Of a stretch of DNA of 64,000 nt, positions 18,537-27,644 are shown piece after piece. Positions within the stretch are counted from its first letter, which is position 1; every line of letters starts with the position of its first letter. The notes under the pieces are model-generated. The model had not been told where the DNA came from, did no database searches, and saw only the letters and a program-made list of their open reading frames with translations. The position numbers and the translations under genes are program-made. Source of the stretch: Lactobacillus sp. Sy-1 (GTDB lineage: Bacteria; Bacillota; Bacilli; Lactobacillales; Lactobacillaceae); contig NZ_JACCIU010000002.1 of assembly GCF_019303535.1 (NCBI RefSeq), positions 186,001 to 250,000 on the forward strand, read 5' to 3'.

Positions 18537-19384
18537 TGGATATCGCAAATAGTAGCCAAAGAATCGGTAAACATAAATTTAAAATTAGTAACTTTTTGCA
18601 ATACCTTCTTTTAATTATTTTAGCGTTAATCGTAATTGGGCCCTTCTTACTAGGGTTGTGGACTAGCTTTTTACCAACCAGTAGCATTACCAAGGGTTCG
18701 CTAGCTGGTTCCTTGACGTTTGATAATTACGTTACTGCGGTTCAAACCACCCCGGTCTTGAGATACCTATTAAATAGTTTTATCGTTTCAATAATTAGAA
18801 CCGTAGGGGAAGTCCTCCTTTGTTCAATGGCAGCCTACGCATTTGTTTTTCTCAAATTTAAGGGCCGAAACTTCATCTTTTACCTTTTTCTGGCAACCAT
18901 GATGCTTCCATTTGAAGCCGAAGTGATTCCTAATTTTATGACGGTTAAGTCAATGAACTTGCTGAATACATATTCAGTAATGATTATTCCCTTTCTAACA
19001 TCTGCATTTGGGACCTTCATGCTTAGACAATCATTTCTCCAGATTCCAACTGATTTGAAGGAGGAATCAGATGTAGAGGGACTATCCCATTTCCAATTCT
19101 ACTGGCATGTTGTACTACCATATTCCAAAATTACACTATTAACGCTTGCTGCATATAGTTTTCTATCAAGTTGGAATGAATACCTCTGGCCAATGTTAAC
19201 CACCTTTAGTGACCAATACAGAACCGTTCAAGCTGGACTAAGACAAATGCAATCAACCGAAACGTTCAATAACTGGGGGATGATTATGGCTAGTGCTGTA
19301 ATCGTGGTAATTCCAACCCTAATTATCCTGTTCGTAGGTCAGCATTTCTTTAAGTCAGGTTTAAATGACGGATCAGTTAAATAA
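18536..19384 (+). CDS. ugpE: ABC importer permease (UgpE-like)
   Basis: The 282-residue protein has six helices and the EAA loop as LKEESDVEGLSHFQFYWHVV near residue 175, typical of the second CUT1 permease (UgpE/MalG). Its ATG overlaps the preceding stop. It should form the heterodimeric membrane channel with the 317-residue permease. The C-terminal NDGSVK tail resembles the short cytoplasmic tail that contacts the ATPase in this family. Confidence 0.85.
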   Translation: MDIANSSQRIGKHKFKISNFLQYLLLIILALIVIGPFLLGLWTSFLPTSSITKGSLAGSLTFDNYVTAVQTTPVLRYLLNSFIVSIIRTVGEVLLCSMAAYAFVFLKFKGRNFIFYLFLATMMLPFEAEVIPNFMTVKSMNLLNTYSVMIIPFLTSAFGTFMLRQSFLQIPTDLKEESDVEGLSHFQFYWHVVLPYSKITLLTLAAYSFLSSWNEYLWPMLTTFSDQYRTVQAGLRQMQSTETFNNWGMIMASAVIVVIPTLIILFVGQHFFKSGLNDGSVK

Positions 19385-19395
19385 GGAGGATTAAC

Positions 19396-20760
19396 ATGAA
19401 CAAGCGGTTATGGATTACTAGCATTATTGGGGTTATCGTATTAGCGGTTTTTGGAGTGTTCTTTAGCGCTCACTCTAATGCTGATCAATCAGCTCAATCT
19501 AACCAAAGAATTAAAATTATTTTTTGGCATGAAATGACTGGTCCTGGAGCTGATCAAATTCAACAATTTGCTGATAACTTTAATAAGAAACAAACTAAGT
19601 ATGAAGTAGTTCCAGAATATGAAGGAAGCTACAACCAAGCGATTCAAAAGGTACTGCAGACCCATGGTACCAATGCTTCGCCAGCACTATTCCAATCAAT
19701 GGATGTTTCTACTGGTCAGATGCGAAATGCTAACATCACTACGCCAGTGCAAAAGTTCATTGATGAAGATAAATATGATATGGATAAGATAATGCCCGCC
19801 GCCCGTGCTTTTTATAGTAAGGATGGTCAACAATTATCAATGCCATTTAATACTTCTCAACCAACGTTGTTTTACAATAAAGCTGTTTTCAAGAAGTACG
19901 GTGTGAAGGATCTACCAACTGACCCTTCATATGACGATATTAAAAACGCAGCCAAGGAAATTACTGATAAGTCCAAGGGAGCTGTTAAAGGGGTAACGGT
20001 GGATGCCTACGGTTGGTACTTTGAAGAATTCATGGCAAATAGTGGCCAAACACTTGCTAACATGGATGACGGGCACGATGGTTTCCCAACTAAGGTCGAC
20101 TTTACGAACCAAGCAACCGTAAATGCCATGAACTGGCTACAAGAAATGAATAAGAATGGTTCATTTATTAGCTTTGGTTCTGGAAGCACCTCTGCATCAA
20201 ACGAAATTGCATCCTTCCTATCAGGAAAACTTGGAATCATGCTTCAATCATCAGCTTCAATGGGCCAATTGGAAGCTGCTGCAAAACCAGGGGACTTAGG
20301 AGTGACTTACTATCCAAGACCTAACGGTCAGAAGTCTAATGGAGTGGCCATTGGAGGCGCTTCACTTTGGATTTCAAACGATAAGGATAGCGCTACTCAA
20401 AGGGGTGCATGGGAATTTATTAAATACTTAATGCAACCTGAAAACCAAGCCCAATGGCAAAAAGCAACTGGCTACATCGCTTTAAACAAGGATTCACAAA
20501 CCGAACCAGTGTTGAAGGAACTCTACAAACAACATCCAGAAGCTCAGGTTCCAAGTAATCAGCTTGCACGAACCAAGCCAAATGCAACTAATTCTGGTAT
20601 CCTAATGGAAGGGCTAGTTCAAATGCGGACAATCACCCAAAATGCAATGCAACAAATCTACGCTGGTAGAAATGTTAATGACGCACTTAAGGATGCTGAA
20701 AACCAATTTAATAGTTATTTAGCCCAACACAATAAGGCAAATGGATATTCAAATAAATAG
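19396..20760 (+). CDS. ugpB: Extracellular solute-binding protein (UgpB-like)
   Basis: The 454-residue protein has an N-terminal hydrophobic segment (about 6-28) without a lipobox Cys, so it is probably held by an uncleaved anchor or released by signal peptidase I. The body is a type I sugar-binding fold. It has IIFWHEMTGPGADQIQQFAD near the start and a GGASLWIS segment near residue 320, both typical of UgpB-type proteins that bind glycerol-3-phosphate or glycerophosphodiesters. An AGGAGG site precedes the ATG. Context, with three partner genes upstream and ugpQ downstream, supports the substrate class. Confidence 0.82.
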   Translation: MNKRLWITSIIGVIVLAVFGVFFSAHSNADQSAQSNQRIKIIFWHEMTGPGADQIQQFADNFNKKQTKYEVVPEYEGSYNQAIQKVLQTHGTNASPALFQSMDVSTGQMRNANITTPVQKFIDEDKYDMDKIMPAARAFYSKDGQQLSMPFNTSQPTLFYNKAVFKKYGVKDLPTDPSYDDIKNAAKEITDKSKGAVKGVTVDAYGWYFEEFMANSGQTLANMDDGHDGFPTKVDFTNQATVNAMNWLQEMNKNGSFISFGSGSTSASNEIASFLSGKLGIMLQSSASMGQLEAAAKPGDLGVTYYPRPNGQKSNGVAIGGASLWISNDKDSATQRGAWEFIKYLMQPENQAQWQKATGYIALNKDSQTEPVLKELYKQHPEAQVPSNQLARTKPNATNSGILMEGLVQMRTITQNAMQQIYAGRNVNDALKDAENQFNSYLAQHNKANGYSNK

Positions 20761-20776
20761 TAAAGAGGGATATATA

Positions 20777-21475
20777 ATGAACACAATGGTATTTGCTCAC
20801 CGGGGAATTCCAACCAGGGAACCTGAAAATTCATTAAGTGGATTTAAATATTGCTTAGAACATGGTGCTGCTGGTTTAGAGTTTGATATTCACTTAACTA
20901 AGGACAACGTTCCGGTAGTTATGCATGATGAAAAAATTGATCGGACGACCGACGGGAGTGGGTTAATTAATTCGTACACTTACGAAGAGTTATGCCAGTT
21001 CAAACTAGCGAATGGAGAACGAATTCCAAAGCTAGATGAGCTAATCGCCCTGGTTGAAAATCAAGACATCTGGTTAAACCTGGAATTTAAGACCAATAAG
21101 ATTCACTACCCTGGGATTGAAAAAATCGTCCTTCAAAAGATGAATGCAGCTGCACTTAAGCATCACGTTATTTATTCATCATTTAATATTGATAGTTTGC
21201 GGGTTGCTAAAATCCTGGACGAAAATCAAGACTATAACTTTCTATTTGAAAAGAAATTAAATGATCCAGCAAAGGTAATGAAGGCTGAAGGTCTTAATGG
21301 ATTACATCCTGGATATTACATTCCCGGATTAGAATCCCATGAACGAATTTGGACGATTGATGATCCAAAAGAACAAGAGAAGCTATTTAAAGCTGGGGTA
21401 GCTGGAATTTTTACAAATGATTTCGTTAGTGCAGAGGATTTAAAAAATCAAATCCTATCAAAATCAACTGAATAA
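20777..21475 (+). CDS. ugpQ: Glycerophosphodiester phosphodiesterase (UgpQ/GlpQ type)
   Basis: The 232-residue enzyme has the GDPD signature: FAHRGIPTREPENS near the start, LEFDIHLTKDNVPVVMHDE near residue 35 with the metal-binding Glu and Asp, and NLEFK near 94. It splits glycerophosphodiesters from turned-over lipids or teichoic acids into glycerol-3-phosphate and an alcohol. With no signal peptide it acts inside the cell on cargo brought by the upstream ABC importer. The ATG at 20777 follows AAAGAGGG by 8 bases. An upstream in-frame ATG lies within the binding-protein gene. Confidence 0.92.
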   Translation: MNTMVFAHRGIPTREPENSLSGFKYCLEHGAAGLEFDIHLTKDNVPVVMHDEKIDRTTDGSGLINSYTYEELCQFKLANGERIPKLDELIALVENQDIWLNLEFKTNKIHYPGIEKIVLQKMNAAALKHHVIYSSFNIDSLRVAKILDENQDYNFLFEKKLNDPAKVMKAEGLNGLHPGYYIPGLESHERIWTIDDPKEQEKLFKAGVAGIFTNDFVSAEDLKNQILSKSTE

Positions 21476-21488
21476 TTAGTTCATAAAT

Positions 21489-21524
21489 AATAACCACTCG
21501 TTAATGCGGGTGGTTATTATTTTT
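21489..21524 (+). terminator. Terminator of the ugp operon
   Basis: AATAACCACTCG pairs with CGGGTGGTTATT around a 6-base loop and is followed by a T-rich tail. Confidence 0.85.
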
Positions 21525-21614
21525 TAAATACCAGGCAAATAAATGGTTTCTTACAAATGATTAGCGTATCATGAAGAATATATCGTACATTAATCAAATG
21601 GGTGTGAGTTTATC

Positions 21615-22298
21615 ATGTCGAATATTAAAAAGAAACTAATTATAGTTGGATCAATCTTATTTGTGATTTTAGCTGCGTCAACAACCCTAATTGGCAGCGG
21701 TGCTAAAAAAATTCCGGGGACATATTCTGAACGCCCAATTGTTAAAAATGCTGGGTTAGTGGAGCTGAATGCACCATTCATTAGTCAAAAGGAAATTAAA
21801 GCCTGGAACGGTTGTGAAGCGGCCAGCCTCTTGCAGGCATTTCATTTAAAAGGCGTTTTATTAAAGACTAACTTACGGTCATTTTTAGCCCAAATGCCGA
21901 TTAGTAAGGATAATAACCCCTATAACGGGTATGCTGGTTCGCCATACATTAAAAATCAATCGGGCGTCTTTCAAACAATCTTCCCTAAGCCCCTTGCTAA
22001 GTGGGGAAGTAAGTACCATAAGGTAACGGATATTAGTGGTTCTTCAACTAACGAATTAAAAAAGCAGGTTAAGGCAGGAAACCCAGTGATTACCTATATC
22101 ATTAGCTACTATGAAAAGCCCAGTTACCAAAAATATTTCTGGGGGACTGGAATCACCAATAGTCATGTTGTGCTACTTGATGGTTATGAACGCGGTTATT
22201 ACCACGTTTCTGATCCAAACCGGGGAAAATATTGGGTTAAGGGAAGTCGGTTTGAGGCGGCCTACAACTATAAGAAATACGCCGTTGCAGTTCAGTAA
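21615..22298 (+). CDS. Membrane-anchored or secreted C39-type cysteine peptidase-like protein
   Basis: The 227-residue product starts with KKK and a hydrophobic segment (about 8-28), then a papain-like C39_2 domain. Candidate catalytic residues are C67 in WNGCEAASL, H184 in NSHVVLLDGY and D200 in VSDPNRG. Relatives in lactobacilli are secreted and lack the ABC transporter part of bacteriocin-processing C39 proteases. Substrates are unknown. It is clearly related to the Ser-rich protein at 26508-27563: both have a GNPV segment and the same order of Cys, His and Asp. It is followed by its own terminator. Confidence 0.75.
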   Translation: MSNIKKKLIIVGSILFVILAASTTLIGSGAKKIPGTYSERPIVKNAGLVELNAPFISQKEIKAWNGCEAASLLQAFHLKGVLLKTNLRSFLAQMPISKDNNPYNGYAGSPYIKNQSGVFQTIFPKPLAKWGSKYHKVTDISGSSTNELKKQVKAGNPVITYIISYYEKPSYQKYFWGTGITNSHVVLLDGYERGYYHVSDPNRGKYWVKGSRFEAAYNYKKYAVAVQ

Positions 22299-22307
22299 TG
22301 GTGTGAG

Positions 22308-22330
22308 AAAAGTCGCAATGCGGCTTTTTA
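22308..22330 (+). terminator. Intrinsic terminator
   Basis: AAAAGTCGC and GCGGCTTTTT form a short stem with a 3-base loop and T5, 10 bases after the C39-like gene. Confidence 0.75.
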
Positions 22331-22340
22331 TTTTGCATTT

Positions 22341-22360
22341 TATTTAGGTTAACCTAAATA
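22341..22360. promoter_or_regulatory. 20-bp perfect palindrome, likely operator
   Basis: TATTTAGGTT followed by AACCTAAATA is an exact dyad. It overlaps the spacer of a possible promoter (TTGCAT at 22333). The core TTAGGTTAACCTAA looks like sites of the DtxR/MntR metalloregulator family, but the match is from memory. Downstream, before the gene at 22493, the leader has further small hairpins at 22373-22389, 22413-22427 and 22453-22469. Confidence 0.6.
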
Positions 22361-22492
22361 AATATTATTAATGCCCTTATATTAAGGGCCAGTTTATGTT
22401 ATATTATTAACGGTACCAATTGGTCCTATCGATAGTTTGCGGATTGTTTAGATAGCCATTACCAATGGCTGGAGATAGAGAGGATGGTTCTT

Positions 22493-22990
22493 ATGACAAA
22501 GTCAGTGATTGATGCTTTTGATCAGTGTGTCGACGTTAGTGCGGATGTCCGTTTAGATTTGGCGCGCAATGTGTATGCTTCTAAGTACCTGGGGTTGTTC
22601 ATGACGTTAATTAATGAAAATGATGACACCTTTGGGGTAATTAGTACCCAGTACTTTTTAGAGGGGGTGGCTACACGATATGCCCATGGCGATATTAACG
22701 ATGTTGCAGGGATTAAAAAAGGGTTATTATCACTGTTTGATAGCTACTTGTTAAATCGGCGAATCATTGATTTTGATTTGAATGCACCATTTTTTAAAAT
22801 GGTTGACCAATACTATGTTGAAAACTTAGGTGGCCGGTTTAAACCAGCTAAGTATAGAAACTATGTTAATGGATATTTCATAACGGACCCCATTAAATCA
22901 GATCAAGATATTGAAACAGCAATTAACAACTCCATTTTTCACAACGATACTAGTTGTCAGGACATTGATGGTGAGTTAATTTTAAATTGA
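22493..22990 (+). CDS. Uncharacterised cytoplasmic protein (165 aa)
   Basis: The ATG at 22493 is chosen over 22484 because AGAGAGG lies 9 bases upstream and abuts the earlier ATG. The protein is soluble and mildly acidic, predicted mostly helical, with VRLDLARNVYASKYLGLFMT and a later DYYVENLGG-like stretch. I recognise no domain. It has a long structured leader with a 20-bp palindrome, so its expression is probably controlled, perhaps by a metal-responsive repressor. Confidence 0.55.
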   Translation: MTKSVIDAFDQCVDVSADVRLDLARNVYASKYLGLFMTLINENDDTFGVISTQYFLEGVATRYAHGDINDVAGIKKGLLSLFDSYLLNRRIIDFDLNAPFFKMVDQYYVENLGGRFKPAKYRNYVNGYFITDPIKSDQDIETAINNSIFHNDTSCQDIDGELILN

Positions 22991-23005
22991 CCTTAATTGT
23001 TGACT

Positions 23006-23052
23006 AAAATAGGGCTACAACTGATTGGATAATCAGCTGCAGCCCTATTTTA
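23006..23052. terminator. Long terminator hairpin
   Basis: AAAATAGGGCT and AGCCCTATTTT close a 21-bp stem with two mismatches. It lies 15 bases after the preceding gene and 44 before the alpha-glucosidase gene. Confidence 0.85.
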
Positions 23053-23095
23053 GGTTAATTATGATATTATTAAAATAATATGGGAGGGTGATTAA

Positions 23096-24757
23096 ATGAA
23101 AAAGCCGTGGTTCGCTGACGCTGTTGTCTACCAAATTTACCCAATGAGTTTTCAGGATAGTAATCATGATGGAATCGGGGATTTAAACGGAATTAAGCAA
23201 CGATTAGATTACGTTGATCAATTAGGGGCTAACTTTATCTGGTTAAACCCGATTTATAAATCGCCAAATGCCGATAATGGGTATGATATTTCTGATTATT
23301 GTGCGATTCAACCCGCGTATGGAACACTAGCTGATTTTGACTCGTTATTAGCCGCTGCCAATCGATTAAACATCGGGATTATGATGGATTTAGTTGTAAA
23401 CCATACTTCCGAGCAGCACCCGTGGTTTCTAGCAAGCAAAAAGAATCGCAATAACCCGTATGCTGATTATTATATTTGGCGGGACCCGGTGGATGGGCAC
23501 GCACCAAATGATTGGCTGGGCGTTTTTCAAGGCTCGGCTTGGACCTACGTTCCTGAACGTGATCAATACTATTTACATAGCTTTGCGTCTGCACAGCCGG
23601 ATTTAAATTGGCAGAACCCAGCGGTCCGTGCTGAAGTACGTTCGATTATGAAGTTTTGGTTAGACCGTGGGGTGCGGGGCTTTCGGATGGATGCCATTGA
23701 TTTCCCAGCAAAGCCGAAGTGGAGTAACGAGGGGCAAACCTTTACAAACGTGGGGGATGCTATGCCGGATTTAAAACGGTTAAACCGCTACCTTCAAGAA
23801 ATTAACCAACAGGTATTGGCTAATTATGACCGGATTTTAACGGTTGGTGAAATGTCGACAGCTGATCCAGCCACTGCTGCTGAATTTTCTAACCTGGACG
23901 GGTCGGAACTCAACATGGTATTTGAATTTGAGCATGTGGATTTGGCAGCAAATAAGGATAAGCGGATCGGTAAATGGAGTAGCGACTCAGTCAGTGTTAA
24001 AGACTTAAAACGGGTGCTATCTAAATGGCAAGTCGGATTAGATGGAAAGGGCTGGAATAGCCTTTATTGGAATAATCATGATCAACCAAGAGCAGTCTCA
24101 CGGTTTGCAACCGATGACCCGAAATGGCGCGTTAAGGCTGCTAAAATGCTAGGGACGACCCTGCATTTGCTTCAGGGGACCCCATATGTATATGAAGGCG
24201 AGGAAATTGGGATGACCAATGCCCATTTGAAGACCTTACAGCAGTACGAGGACCTGGACTCATTAAATGCTTACCATGAATTAGTTGATGAAAAACACCT
24301 TGTTAGTGGTCCACAGATGCTTGAATACCTTGCAGCTCGGTCTAGAGATAACGCACGCACGCCAATGCAATGGAATTCTGAATCGAATGCGGGCTTTACG
24401 GATGCACAACCGTGGTATGCTCTCAATCCAAATTATGATCAGATTAACGTGGCGGAAAGCTTATCTGATCCTACCTCTGTGTTTCATTACTACCAACAAT
24501 TAATTCAGCTTCGGCACGCTAACGAGGTCGTTAAGTATGGTAACTATTTAGAGTTGGATCCGGATGACGGTGAATGTTTCGCATACGTTCGCCAGTTAGA
24601 AAGTAGGCGGCTATTAGTAATTAGTAACTTCACGGAGAACCAAATTGAACGTGATTACGGTCAGAATCAGGGAACGCGCTTAATTGGAAACTATGATGAT
24701 GATTTGGGTGTTAGCATCCGGCCATACGAATGCAAGGTTTACGAACTTAATAATTAA
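23096..24757 (+). CDS. GH13 alpha-glucosidase (oligo-1,6-glucosidase/maltase type)
   Basis: The 553-residue enzyme has the complete GH13_31 motif set: DLVVNHTS near residue 98, GFRMDAIDF with nucleophile D199, VGEMS with acid/base E252 and NNHDQPR with D329. It lacks a signal peptide, so it acts on imported oligosaccharides. The residue after the nucleophile is Ala (A200). In this subfamily Val there goes with alpha-1,6 preference and Ala with alpha-1,4 preference, so a maltase-like specificity is more likely than isomaltase. This rests on family knowledge. A GGGAGGG site precedes the ATG. It is a single gene with no sugar transporter next to it. Confidence 0.9.
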   Translation: MKKPWFADAVVYQIYPMSFQDSNHDGIGDLNGIKQRLDYVDQLGANFIWLNPIYKSPNADNGYDISDYCAIQPAYGTLADFDSLLAAANRLNIGIMMDLVVNHTSEQHPWFLASKKNRNNPYADYYIWRDPVDGHAPNDWLGVFQGSAWTYVPERDQYYLHSFASAQPDLNWQNPAVRAEVRSIMKFWLDRGVRGFRMDAIDFPAKPKWSNEGQTFTNVGDAMPDLKRLNRYLQEINQQVLANYDRILTVGEMSTADPATAAEFSNLDGSELNMVFEFEHVDLAANKDKRIGKWSSDSVSVKDLKRVLSKWQVGLDGKGWNSLYWNNHDQPRAVSRFATDDPKWRVKAAKMLGTTLHLLQGTPYVYEGEEIGMTNAHLKTLQQYEDLDSLNAYHELVDEKHLVSGPQMLEYLAARSRDNARTPMQWNSESNAGFTDAQPWYALNPNYDQINVAESLSDPTSVFHYYQQLIQLRHANEVVKYGNYLELDPDDGECFAYVRQLESRRLLVISNFTENQIERDYGQNQGTRLIGNYDDDLGVSIRPYECKVYELNN

Positions 24758-24855
24758 TTCGCGCTAATTAATCACTAGATTGTTCGGTTTAAAGTTGTTT
24801 AAAAAGTTGAATTAGACTATAATGTTAATAATTTCACGATAGGGGTGTTTTAATT

Positions 24856-25665
24856 ATGAATCAATATCCACAAGCTTTGACCATTGCCGGATCAGACAGT
24901 GACGGTAGTGCGGGAATGCAGGCTGATTTACTTACTTTTCATGCATTTAAGGTCCATGGAACATCTGTAATTACTGCGTGTGTTGCGGGTAATTCTTACG
25001 GCATTCATGATAGTGTTACGATGCCATTATCATTTATTAACCAGGAATTTAAGGACTTAGCAGACGATTATCAGGTGCGGGCTGCTAAAACTGGGATGCT
25101 AGGGAATAGTGATTTAATTAATACGGTGGTTGATAATTATCAAAAGTATGACTTTGGTCCACTGGTTGTTGATCCCGTAATTATTACCAAGCATGGTGAT
25201 ATGTTGTTGGAACAAGATGCCTTTGATACGTTAAAGGCCAAATTGATTCCACTAGCGACATTGATTACCCCTAATTTCTATGAAACTCAAAAATTGGCTG
25301 AAATGGAAATTAACAACGATGACGACATGCTAACTGCAGCTAATAAGCTGAAAGCAATGGGGGCCAAAAACGTAATGGTAAAGGGTCGCCATGATAGTGA
25401 TGACCAAGATGAAGTTCGTGACCTAGTCTTACTAGCCGACGGGGAACATTTTTGGTTAACTGGTCAATACTTTGGGACTGATCGGAAGAATGGAACTGGT
25501 GATACGCTATCAGCTGGAATTACTGCAGAATTAGCAAAGGGCACTTCCATTAAAGAATCAATTAAACTGGCCAAGGATTACGTTGATCGTGCAATCCAGA
25601 ATGAAATTTTGGTTGGCCATAAGTATGGACCAATTAATCACTGGGCTAGTGAAGAAATTAAATAA
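24856..25665 (+). CDS. ThiD/PdxK-type kinase (hydroxymethylpyrimidine or pyridoxal kinase)
   Basis: The 269-residue ribokinase-fold enzyme opens with LTIAGSDSDGSAGMQADLLTF, the HMP-kinase signature. It has NGTGDTLSAGITAEL near residue 214 with the catalytic Asp and anion hole. Some Firmicutes proteins of this family phosphorylate pyridoxal instead of hydroxymethylpyrimidine. No TPP aptamer precedes it, unlike the thiamin genes in this window, which slightly favours vitamin B6 salvage. Its role as ThiD remains possible because thiW, ylmB and tenA need one. Confidence 0.8.
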   Translation: MNQYPQALTIAGSDSDGSAGMQADLLTFHAFKVHGTSVITACVAGNSYGIHDSVTMPLSFINQEFKDLADDYQVRAAKTGMLGNSDLINTVVDNYQKYDFGPLVVDPVIITKHGDMLLEQDAFDTLKAKLIPLATLITPNFYETQKLAEMEINNDDDMLTAANKLKAMGAKNVMVKGRHDSDDQDEVRDLVLLADGEHFWLTGQYFGTDRKNGTGDTLSAGITAELAKGTSIKESIKLAKDYVDRAIQNEILVGHKYGPINHWASEEIK

Positions 25666-25678
25666 TTAAAACTAATAA

Positions 25679-25717
25679 AAAAATTCCGGTTGATTTTAAA
25701 TCAGCAGGAATTTTTTA
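25679..25717 (+). terminator. Intrinsic terminator
   Basis: AAAAATTCC...TGATT pairs with AATCA...GGAATTTTTT, directly after the ThiD/PdxK-type gene. Confidence 0.8.
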
Positions 25718-25748
25718 TTTGAATTATGAATTACCCAAGGTTGACTAA

Positions 25749-26237
25749 TTAAAAACTAATTGCGAAGAAAATTAGGATACAAGCAAGCACAATTGCAATT
25801 GACTTTAAATTAAAGGTAGCATTTTTAACGTTGGCTCTCGAAATATAAGCATTCTGGTAGTGGTTAACCTGCTTATCATTAGCACTAATATCGCTCTTTA
25901 AAGTACTAATTCGATCTTCGACCGTTTGTTTTTTATTAATCCATTTTCGGAGGGTCTTATCTTTAGAATCTACTTTTGAAAATACCTGTTTATAGTGGTA
26001 ATTAGTAATGATTCGATCATGCTTAGCAGTCGTTAATTCGCTGGCTAACCGCTTTTGTTTACTTAAAAGTGGTGGTAGTTTCTTATTAACGGTGGTGTTA
26101 TTATCCTGGTAGTTTTGTTCGAGCGCTTGAGAAACAGCGTCATAACCAGTCCTGGTCGCGAATAATATAATTACTACTAGCACTATCTTAATTAGTATTT
26201 TTAAATTAAATATTGATTTCCAATTAAAATTTTCCAT
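25749..26237 (-). CDS. Uncharacterised membrane protein with coiled-coil middle (162 aa)
   Basis: The ATG at 26237 follows GAAGGG. The product has a membrane span near residues 12-28, then about 110 polar residues with heptad-like Leu/Ile spacing (LLSKQKRLASELTTAKHDRI, KKQTVEDRISTLKSDI). A second span lies at the C-terminus (about 145-161). The hairpin topology would place the coiled coil outside the cell. I recognise no family. It is a single gene. Confidence 0.55.
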   Translation of the reverse strand: MENFNWKSIFNLKILIKIVLVVIILFATRTGYDAVSQALEQNYQDNNTTVNKKLPPLLSKQKRLASELTTAKHDRIITNYHYKQVFSKVDSKDKTLRKWINKKQTVEDRISTLKSDISANDKQVNHYQNAYISRANVKNATFNLKSIAIVLACILIFFAISF

Positions 26238-26332
26238 TTTAAAACCCTTCCCAGTATCATTAATTTCAATTCCACATTATACTCTGAATTTAGCGTTATT
26301 TTAAACGAAAAGCTTAATTTAAAAAGCTTGAT

Positions 26333-26358
26333 TGTACAATTGATTAGTGTACAATTGA
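26333..26358. repeat. Two 11-bp direct repeats, possible operator
   Basis: TGTACAATTGA occurs at 26333-26343 and again at 26348-26358, with starts 15 bases apart, in the 270-base region upstream of the Ser-rich C39-like gene. The rest of this region is AT-rich. Confidence 0.4.
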
Positions 26359-26507
26359 ATTAAGGTTACTTTTTAGAAGCAACTATCAGACCTACAAATG
26401 TTAAGGGTTTGTATCATTTCAGTTAAGAAATCGTTAATTACAGGACTTACTTACTAGTTATTAGTATAATGAGTTTATTGAATGAAACGCAGAAAGGATT
26501 TAACACT

Positions 26508-27563
26508 ATGAAAAAATTAAATAAGAAAATGGTTAGTGCATTGATTTTATCGGGAATGCTCGGGTTGACCACGCTTGCTGCACCCCTAAGAACCAATGCT
26601 GATAATACCACTTCTGGTAGCGCAGCAACTAGCAGCGTTATCAGCAGTACTAGCAGTATTTCAAGTAGTGCTACTTCAACGAACAGCTCATCTACTTCAG
26701 CTACTAGTTCTACCTCAAGTAGTGCTAGCAGCAGTTCGAGCTCTTCAAGCAGTTCTACGGCTTCCAGTAGTAGTTCTCAAACACCAGTTAAATACACCAT
26801 TAAGAATGCTAATAACTACGTTATGCGAGTAATTAACACTAGCACCGCTAAGATTTGGAATACTCCATATACTTCATCTAGCAAGGTTAAGAACACCACT
26901 ACTAACTTAAATGGCAAGCTAATTAAGATTATCCAAACTGCTAGTGGTTCTGACGGTAGTCTATACTACCACATCACCTACCAAGGAAAAGACCTTGGTT
27001 GGATTTACAAAAGTTACATTAGCTACACTGATGACTACGAAATGCCATACGTTTACACTAGTCAACTTTACCCAATTTATGCCCCCAGTGCCTGTGAAGC
27101 TGCATCCCTAAAGATGGCATTAAGTACTAAGGGTAAAGCATTAAACATTCCGTTAGATAAATTTATTAATCTAATTCCTAGAAGTTCTGACCCTAATAAA
27201 GGATACAAGAATGATCCATTTACTAAGGGTGCCGGGGCAACAATCTACCCGAATGCACTAGCTAAGTTTGCTAGAAATTATGCAAGTGGTTCAAAGGACA
27301 TTACCAACACTAGTTTGAGTAACATTATTTATAACATCAAACGGGGGAATCCAGTTGTCTTTGAAGGTTCTTGGAGAATGGTTGTTAACTCAAAATCTGA
27401 CCACGTGTTGGTTATTTTAGGTTACAAACCTGGCCAATTTTTGATTGCTGACCCTTACATGAGAAAGAACTCTCCTAACAAGGTATTCTGGACTTCAACT
27501 AGTGATTTCTTAAAGATTTGGCACGATAGCAAACGTGGTAGTCGTGCAATGACCGTTATCTAA
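26508..27563 (+). CDS. Secreted Ser-rich protein with an SH3-like region and a C39-type peptidase-like domain
   Basis: From the ATG at 26508 (AGAAAGG upstream) the protein has 351 residues. It has a signal peptide (1-31), a Ser/Thr linker (about 33-91) with long Ser runs, and an SH3/GW-like beta region (about 95-178; AKIWNTPYTSSSKVK, GWIYKSYISY). A C39_2 domain follows, with C196 in SACEAASL, H299 in SDHVLVILGY and D315 in IADP. The Ser linker could be glycosylated. The first part probably attaches to the envelope and the last part could cleave peptides or peptidoglycan stems. Targets are unknown. An upstream in-frame ATG at 26469 lacks a ribosome site. Confidence 0.75.
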   Translation: MKKLNKKMVSALILSGMLGLTTLAAPLRTNADNTTSGSAATSSVISSTSSISSSATSTNSSSTSATSSTSSSASSSSSSSSSSTASSSSSQTPVKYTIKNANNYVMRVINTSTAKIWNTPYTSSSKVKNTTTNLNGKLIKIIQTASGSDGSLYYHITYQGKDLGWIYKSYISYTDDYEMPYVYTSQLYPIYAPSACEAASLKMALSTKGKALNIPLDKFINLIPRSSDPNKGYKNDPFTKGAGATIYPNALAKFARNYASGSKDITNTSLSNIIYNIKRGNPVVFEGSWRMVVNSKSDHVLVILGYKPGQFLIADPYMRKNSPNKVFWTSTSDFLKIWHDSKRGSRAMTVI

Positions 27564-27644
27564 ACTATCTATCTAAAATCCCTTGACTTTTTCTTAATAA
27601 TAAATTAAGCTTTAGTTAGATTTTAATATGGTTCTGATAAAAGC

